The notes under the pieces: model-generated
What the model was told of the DNA's origin: nothing
Database searches by the model: none
The model's input: the letters and a program-made list of their open reading frames with translations, nothing else
Made by a program: the position numbers and the translations under genes
Shown: in pieces, positions 59,275 to 64,000 of the stretch
Position numbering within the stretch: position 1 is the first letter of the stretch
Layout of the letters: each line of letters opens with the position of its first letter
Assembly (NCBI GenBank): GCA_949948745.1
Contig: CATLHA010000006.1
Span: 1 to 64,000, forward strand
Length of the DNA: 64,000 nt
From: an uncultured Caryophanales bacterium
Lineage (GTDB): Bacteria; Bacillota_I; Bacilli_A; RF39; UBA660
Direction of reading: 5' to 3'

Positions 59275-60339
59275 ATGGAAGAGAGTACAAAAAAAGTAAA
59301 GAAAAAAATGAAAGTTAGTATACAAGTAAAAAGAGTTTTTTTGCTTCTTTTTTCACTTGGAGTTATGGGACTTTCTGTATCTGCTTTTATTTTATATGGT
59401 CCTTGGTCTTGGGTACGTGAGAGATTAATTACGACTGCAATGACTACCATGTCACATCAATATTTAGCACAAATTTTCTTTGATGAGGATACAATTAATG
59501 AAGTTTTAGCAAATAATCATGTGATTGAAATTGATGAAGATACTAATCCAGATTTGATTAAGATTGATGATGATAATAATGATAAAAAATATAGTTCTAA
59601 ATATGAAAAAGATATTCTTGAAAAAGAAGATGGTAATGATTTATATAAAGTAATTCGTATTAATGAACTTAGTTATAAAGGTTATTTAGTGGCCATTTAT
59701 AAACCAGAAAATGTTAAGATTGGAACAACTACAAGGCTTGGAACAACAGGACAATCTGTTCGTGTTATTGCTAGAAATACGAATGCACGTATTGCGATGA
59801 ATGCTAGTGGTTTCTTTGATCCAGATTGGAATAGTAATGGTGCAATTCCACACGGTACTGTTATTAAGGATGGTAAAGTTGTTTGGGATTATGAAGACGC
59901 TAGAGTAGGTGGAGGATTCGTTGGTTTCAATGAGGACAATGTTTTAGTACTTGCCCGTACCGATAAATACTCAGCAATTAATAAGTATCATTTACGTGAT
60001 GCTATTGAATTTGGTCCATTCTTAATTGTTAATGGAAAGGCATCTTTTGTTAAAGGTGACGGTGGTTGGGGTATTGCTCCTCGTACTGCCATTGGACAAA
60101 GAGCAGATGGTATTGTATTATTCTTAGTTATTGATGGACGTGGACACGGTGGAAGTGTTGGTTGTGGAATGGTTGAGTTAACTGAAATTATGCAACGTTA
60201 TGGAGCTGTCAATGCTGCTAATATGGATGGTGGTTCTTCTAGTGGCTTAGTTATCAATGATGAAATTATTAATCATCCAACGGCTGGGGGAGATAATGGG
60301 CTTAGAAATATTCCAACAGCATGGATTGTAACAGATTAG
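59275..60339 (+). CDS. Phosphodiester glycosidase (NAGPA-domain) family protein
   Basis: IAMNASGFFDPDWNSNGAIPHGTVIKDGKVV...NMDGGSSSGLVIND...NIPTAWIV. Confidence 0.88.
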   Translation: MEESTKKVKKKMKVSIQVKRVFLLLFSLGVMGLSVSAFILYGPWSWVRERLITTAMTTMSHQYLAQIFFDEDTINEVLANNHVIEIDEDTNPDLIKIDDDNNDKKYSSKYEKDILEKEDGNDLYKVIRINELSYKGYLVAIYKPENVKIGTTTRLGTTGQSVRVIARNTNARIAMNASGFFDPDWNSNGAIPHGTVIKDGKVVWDYEDARVGGGFVGFNEDNVLVLARTDKYSAINKYHLRDAIEFGPFLIVNGKASFVKGDGGWGIAPRTAIGQRADGIVLFLVIDGRGHGGSVGCGMVELTEIMQRYGAVNAANMDGGSSSGLVINDEIINHPTAGGDNGLRNIPTAWIVTD

Positions 60340-60352
60340 TCGAAATTTATTT

Positions 60353-60383
60353 AGAAAAAGGGTATCCTTTTTCTTTTTTTTTG
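60353..60383 (+). terminator. Rho-independent terminator
   Basis: agaaaaagg-gtat-cctttttct followed by tttttttt. Confidence 0.8.
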
Positions 60384-60424
60384 ATGTTAACTAGGATATA
60401 ATGGATTTAGAGGATAGTGATATT

Positions 60425-63400
60425 ATGACATATAAAATTATGGATGGAAATGAGGCATGTGCTACAGTTTCTTATCAATTTACTGAAGTAGCTGGAATTT
60501 ACCCAATTACCCCTGCATCTCCTATGGCTGAATTGACTGATACTTGGAGTGGAGAGGGAAGAGTTAATTATTTTGGTAGTCCAGTTAAAGTAGTAGAGAT
60601 GCAGTCAGAAGCAGGTGCTGCTGGAATGGTTCATGGTTCTTTGCAGGCTGGATGTTTAACAACAACCTATACAGCAAGTCAGGGACTTCTACTAATGATT
60701 CCTAATATGTATAAAATTGCAGGTGAGTTACTACCCGCTGTTATTCATGTGGCTGCAAGAAGTTTAGCAAGTCATGCATTGTCTATTTTAGGAGATCATC
60801 AGGATATCTATGCAACTAGAATGACTGGTTTTGCCATGCTTGCTACTAGTTCTGTTCAACAGATTATGGATTTAACTGCAGTTGCCCATTTGTCTGCGAT
60901 TAAAGGAAGAGTTCCTTTTCTTCACTTTTTTGATGGCTTTCGTACAAGTCATGAATTACAAAAGATTCGTGTAATTGATACAGATAAACTAAAAGATTTA
61001 ATTGATTATAAAGCATTAGACGAATTTAGAAAGCGTAGCTTGAATCCAAATCATCCTGTGACTCGTGGAACTACTCAGAATGATGATATTTATTTTCAAT
61101 CTGTAGAAGTTCGTAATAAGTATTATGACTCTTTACCAGATATTGTCAATTCTTATATGCAGGAGATTAATCAAATTACAGGTGAAGATTATCATCCATT
61201 CAATTACTATGGCGATGAAAATGCTGATCGTGTGATTGTTGCGATGGGGTCAGTTTGTGAAACAATTAAAGAAACGATTGATGCACTTATAGAAGAAGGA
61301 GAAAGAGTTGGATTAATTGAAGTTCATCTTTATCGCCCATTTTCTATGAAATATTTTGTAGATGTTCTCCCAGAATCAGTGAAAAAAATTGCAGTATTAG
61401 ATCGTACAAAAGAATCTGGTAGTGCAGGGGAACCATTATATTTAGATGTTGTTGGTGTTTTGAATCAAGCTTCTAGAAATATTGAAGTTATTGGTGGAAG
61501 ATATGGTTTATCTAGTAAAAATACAACACCTCAGGATATTGCAGGTGTCTATGACTTTTTGAATAGTAAAGACAACTTTCATAACTTTACTATTGGTATT
61601 TTAGATGATGTTACTAATCGTAGTATTCCACCTAAGGATATTCGAGTTAATGGAGTGAGCGCTGAATTTTTAATTTATGGATATGGTTCTGATGGGATGG
61701 TTAGTGCTTGTAAAGATTTAATGAAAATTACTGGTAGTTCAAGTAATGCTTATGTTCAAGGATATTTTCAATATGATTCTAAGAAAAGTGGTGGGGTTAC
61801 AAAATCACATTTACGTTTTTCTAAAGAGCCCATTCGAAGTACTTATTATGTAGAATATCCTAGTTTGGTTATGTGTACAAAAGAATCTTATTTATCTAAG
61901 TTCCGAATGTTAGATGGAATTCGTAAAAATGGTACTTTTGTACTAGTTACTTCAAAACCTAAAGAAGAAGTGGCTTCTATCTTGTCTAGTCATGATAAAA
62001 AAATATTAGTTGAAAAAAATATTAAATTTTATATTATTGATGCACTTCAAATTGCAGAATCTGTTGGATTAAAAAATAAAATTAGTGCAATTATGGAAAC
62101 GATTTTATTTAAAGTAGGAAGAATTATTGATTTTGATTTTGCGGTTAAGAATATTAAGAAGTCTATTGAAAAGAAATTTTCTAATAAAGGAGGAGATATT
62201 GTATCTAAAAATTTAGAAGCTTTAGATCAAGCAGTTTCTAATTTAGTAGAGGTTACATTAGATGAGGATATCACTTCAGAAGAACAAAAAGATTTTGATT
62301 ATTCTATTTTTGAAATTATTTCTTCTGGTAGGGGAGATTCATTGAAAGTAAGTGATTTTGAGAAATTTGCTGATGGTACTTATACTCCAGGGTTATCAAG
62401 ACTAGAGAAACGTAGTATTTCTGATCATGGCCCACTTCATATAAAGGAAAATTGTATTCAGTGTAATATGTGTTCTTTTGTTTGTCCACATGCGGTCATT
62501 CGACCATTCTTATTAGATGAAGAGGAAGTAGAAAATGCTCCAGAGTCTTTAAAGGAAGAATTAATGGATGCCAATATTAAAGGATATAATTATAAATATG
62601 CGATAGGTATTTCTTTACCAGATTGTACTGGTTGTAAATTATGTGTTAATATTTGTCCGGGAAAAAAGGGAAAGAAAGCACTTGTTATGGAAGATATTAC
62701 TGAGCTTAAGAAGACAAAAGGAGAAGCTTATCAGTATTTGTTTAACCATGTTAGTGAAAAGAAAGTATTACCACTTACTACAATCAAGGGTAGTCAGTTT
62801 GCACGACCTAGATTTGAATTTTCTGGTGCTTGTGCTGGATGTGGTGAAACTCCATATCTTCGCTTATTAACACAATTATTTGGTGAAGAGTTAATGATTG
62901 CAAATGCTACAGGATGTTCTTCTATTTATAGTGCATCTTTACCTACAACAGCCTATTCTGTTCCTTGGGCCAATTCTTTATTTGAAGATAATGCCGAGTT
63001 TGGATATGGTATGGCAATCGCTGATAAAGCTGTGAAATCAAAAATTGTTTCGTTAATTGAAGAAAATATTTCAAAACTTTCTGATGATGAAATTGAAGTT
63101 TATACTTCTTATTTAGATGATTTTAATTATGAAAATTCAAAATCATTATATGATATTATTGATTCTTCTCCAATTGAGGAATTAAAAGAATTAAAGGATT
63201 CTATTTTGAAAAAGTCTATTTGGTGTGTTGGAGGAGATGGATGGGCTTATGACATTGGATTTAGTGGTATCGACCATGTTTTAGCAAGTCGTGAAAATAT
63301 TAATATTTTAGTTCTTGATACGGAAGTTTATTCTAATACTGGTGGTCAATCTTCTAAATCATCTAAAATTGGAAGTGTTGCGAAGTTTACTTCAAAAGGA

Positions 63401-63868
63401 AAAGAAGTTGCTAAAAAAGACTTGGCTAGAATTGCTTTGACATATCCACATGTTTATGTTGGAAGTATTTCTTTGGGCGGAAATATGCAGCAGGCGATTA
63501 CTGTATTAAATGAAGCGGAGAAGTATGATGGTCCATCAATTGTTTTTGCCTATGCTCCTTGTATTGCACAAGGTATTTTAACAGGAATGGAATCTACGAT
63601 TGATGAAGAGAAAAAGGCAGTACAGACTGGATATTATCCATTATTCCATTATCACCCCGAAACAGGAATATTTAAATTGGATGCAAAACCTGATTTTAGC
63701 CGTTATTTTGAATTTGTAGCGGGGGAAGATCGTTATCGTATGCTAAAGAAAATTAATCCAGAACGCTATCGTGAGCTTTTGGAACAAAACAAAATTAATG
63801 CAGAAGAGAGATATCATTATTACGAATCTTTAGAAGAACAATCCTTGAAAAATTCTAATAAGGAATAA
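60425..63868 (+). CDS. nifJ: Pyruvate:ferredoxin (flavodoxin) oxidoreductase
   Basis: YPITPASPMAE, 4Fe-4S CIQCNMCSFVCPHAV and CTGCKLCVNICPG, GCAGCGETPYL TPP region. Confidence 0.97.
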   Translation: MTYKIMDGNEACATVSYQFTEVAGIYPITPASPMAELTDTWSGEGRVNYFGSPVKVVEMQSEAGAAGMVHGSLQAGCLTTTYTASQGLLLMIPNMYKIAGELLPAVIHVAARSLASHALSILGDHQDIYATRMTGFAMLATSSVQQIMDLTAVAHLSAIKGRVPFLHFFDGFRTSHELQKIRVIDTDKLKDLIDYKALDEFRKRSLNPNHPVTRGTTQNDDIYFQSVEVRNKYYDSLPDIVNSYMQEINQITGEDYHPFNYYGDENADRVIVAMGSVCETIKETIDALIEEGERVGLIEVHLYRPFSMKYFVDVLPESVKKIAVLDRTKESGSAGEPLYLDVVGVLNQASRNIEVIGGRYGLSSKNTTPQDIAGVYDFLNSKDNFHNFTIGILDDVTNRSIPPKDIRVNGVSAEFLIYGYGSDGMVSACKDLMKITGSSSNAYVQGYFQYDSKKSGGVTKSHLRFSKEPIRSTYYVEYPSLVMCTKESYLSKFRMLDGIRKNGTFVLVTSKPKEEVASILSSHDKKILVEKNIKFYIIDALQIAESVGLKNKISAIMETILFKVGRIIDFDFAVKNIKKSIEKKFSNKGGDIVSKNLEALDQAVSNLVEVTLDEDITSEEQKDFDYSIFEIISSGRGDSLKVSDFEKFADGTYTPGLSRLEKRSISDHGPLHIKENCIQCNMCSFVCPHAVIRPFLLDEEEVENAPESLKEELMDANIKGYNYKYAIGISLPDCTGCKLCVNICPGKKGKKALVMEDITELKKTKGEAYQYLFNHVSEKKVLPLTTIKGSQFARPRFEFSGACAGCGETPYLRLLTQLFGEELMIANATGCSSIYSASLPTTAYSVPWANSLFEDNAEFGYGMAIADKAVKSKIVSLIEENISKLSDDEIEVYTSYLDDFNYENSKSLYDIIDSSPIEELKELKDSILKKSIWCVGGDGWAYDIGFSGIDHVLASRENINILVLDTEVYSNTGGQSSKSSKIGSVAKFTSKGKEVAKKDLARIALTYPHVYVGSISLGGNMQQAITVLNEAEKYDGPSIVFAYAPCIAQGILTGMESTIDEEKKAVQTGYYPLFHYHPETGIFKLDAKPDFSRYFEFVAGEDRYRMLKKINPERYRELLEQNKINAEERYHYYESLEEQSLKNSNKE

Positions 63869-63891
63869 TATAATCAATGAAAAAAGAAATG

Positions 63892-64000
63892 TTATTTAAA
63901 CATCTCTTTTTGTTTTTGGAATGGTTCTTCTATATTATATACAGGCAGTTCCATTGTATTTAAATTACTATATTTTATTAACCATGTTTGAAATAATCTT
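63892..64000 (-). CDS. Hypothetical protein, C-terminal part (truncated by window end)
   Basis: Minus-strand frame reads ...RLFQTWLIKYSNLNTMELPVYNIEEPFQKQKEMFK*. Confidence 0.4.
   Translation of the reverse strand, partial: RLFQTWLIKYSNLNTMELPVYNIEEPFQKQKEMFK

Noticed and set aside
62643-62870. 75-aa ORF inside nifJ
   Set aside because: Alternate-frame ORF wholly within the well-supported PFOR gene.

Overview
AT-rich (roughly 30% GC by eye) chromosomal segment of a low-GC Gram-positive bacterium, probably an anaerobic gut-type Bacilli/Mollicutes-like lineage. It uses the standard genetic code: TGA, TAA and TAG all end recognisable genes. Housekeeping genes: rny, rnj (RNase J), ftsY-ylxM...ffh, rpoZ, recX, pcrA, ligA, gatCAB, a YihY/BrkB membrane protein, an LtaS-like sulfatase, an LCP ligase, NUDIX and MBL-fold hydrolases, and nifJ (PFOR). 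Most notable items: (1) a 10-G homopolymer in the -35/-10 spacer of the promoter for a 1555-aa LPxTG surface protein, a strong candidate phase-variation switch; (2) a ~545-nt GC-richer structured non-coding region with its own promoter, directly upstream of a small multipass membrane protein, best explained as an OLE RNA-OapA locus; (3) tandem HipA/CtkA-like kinase paralogs, one with an altered catalytic motif, sharing a near-identical 3' end; (4) tandem HerA-like ATPases and a repeat-bearing membrane protein inserted between ylxM and ffh; (5) a dockerin-bearing glucosaminidase next to a membrane-anchored beta-sandwich protein; (6) tandem membrane-anchored 8-Cys/WxxW proteins; (7) three decayed reading frames in the first 16.3 kb. 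No rRNA, tRNA, CRISPR array or transposase was seen. All family calls are by eye from motifs; no searches were run.
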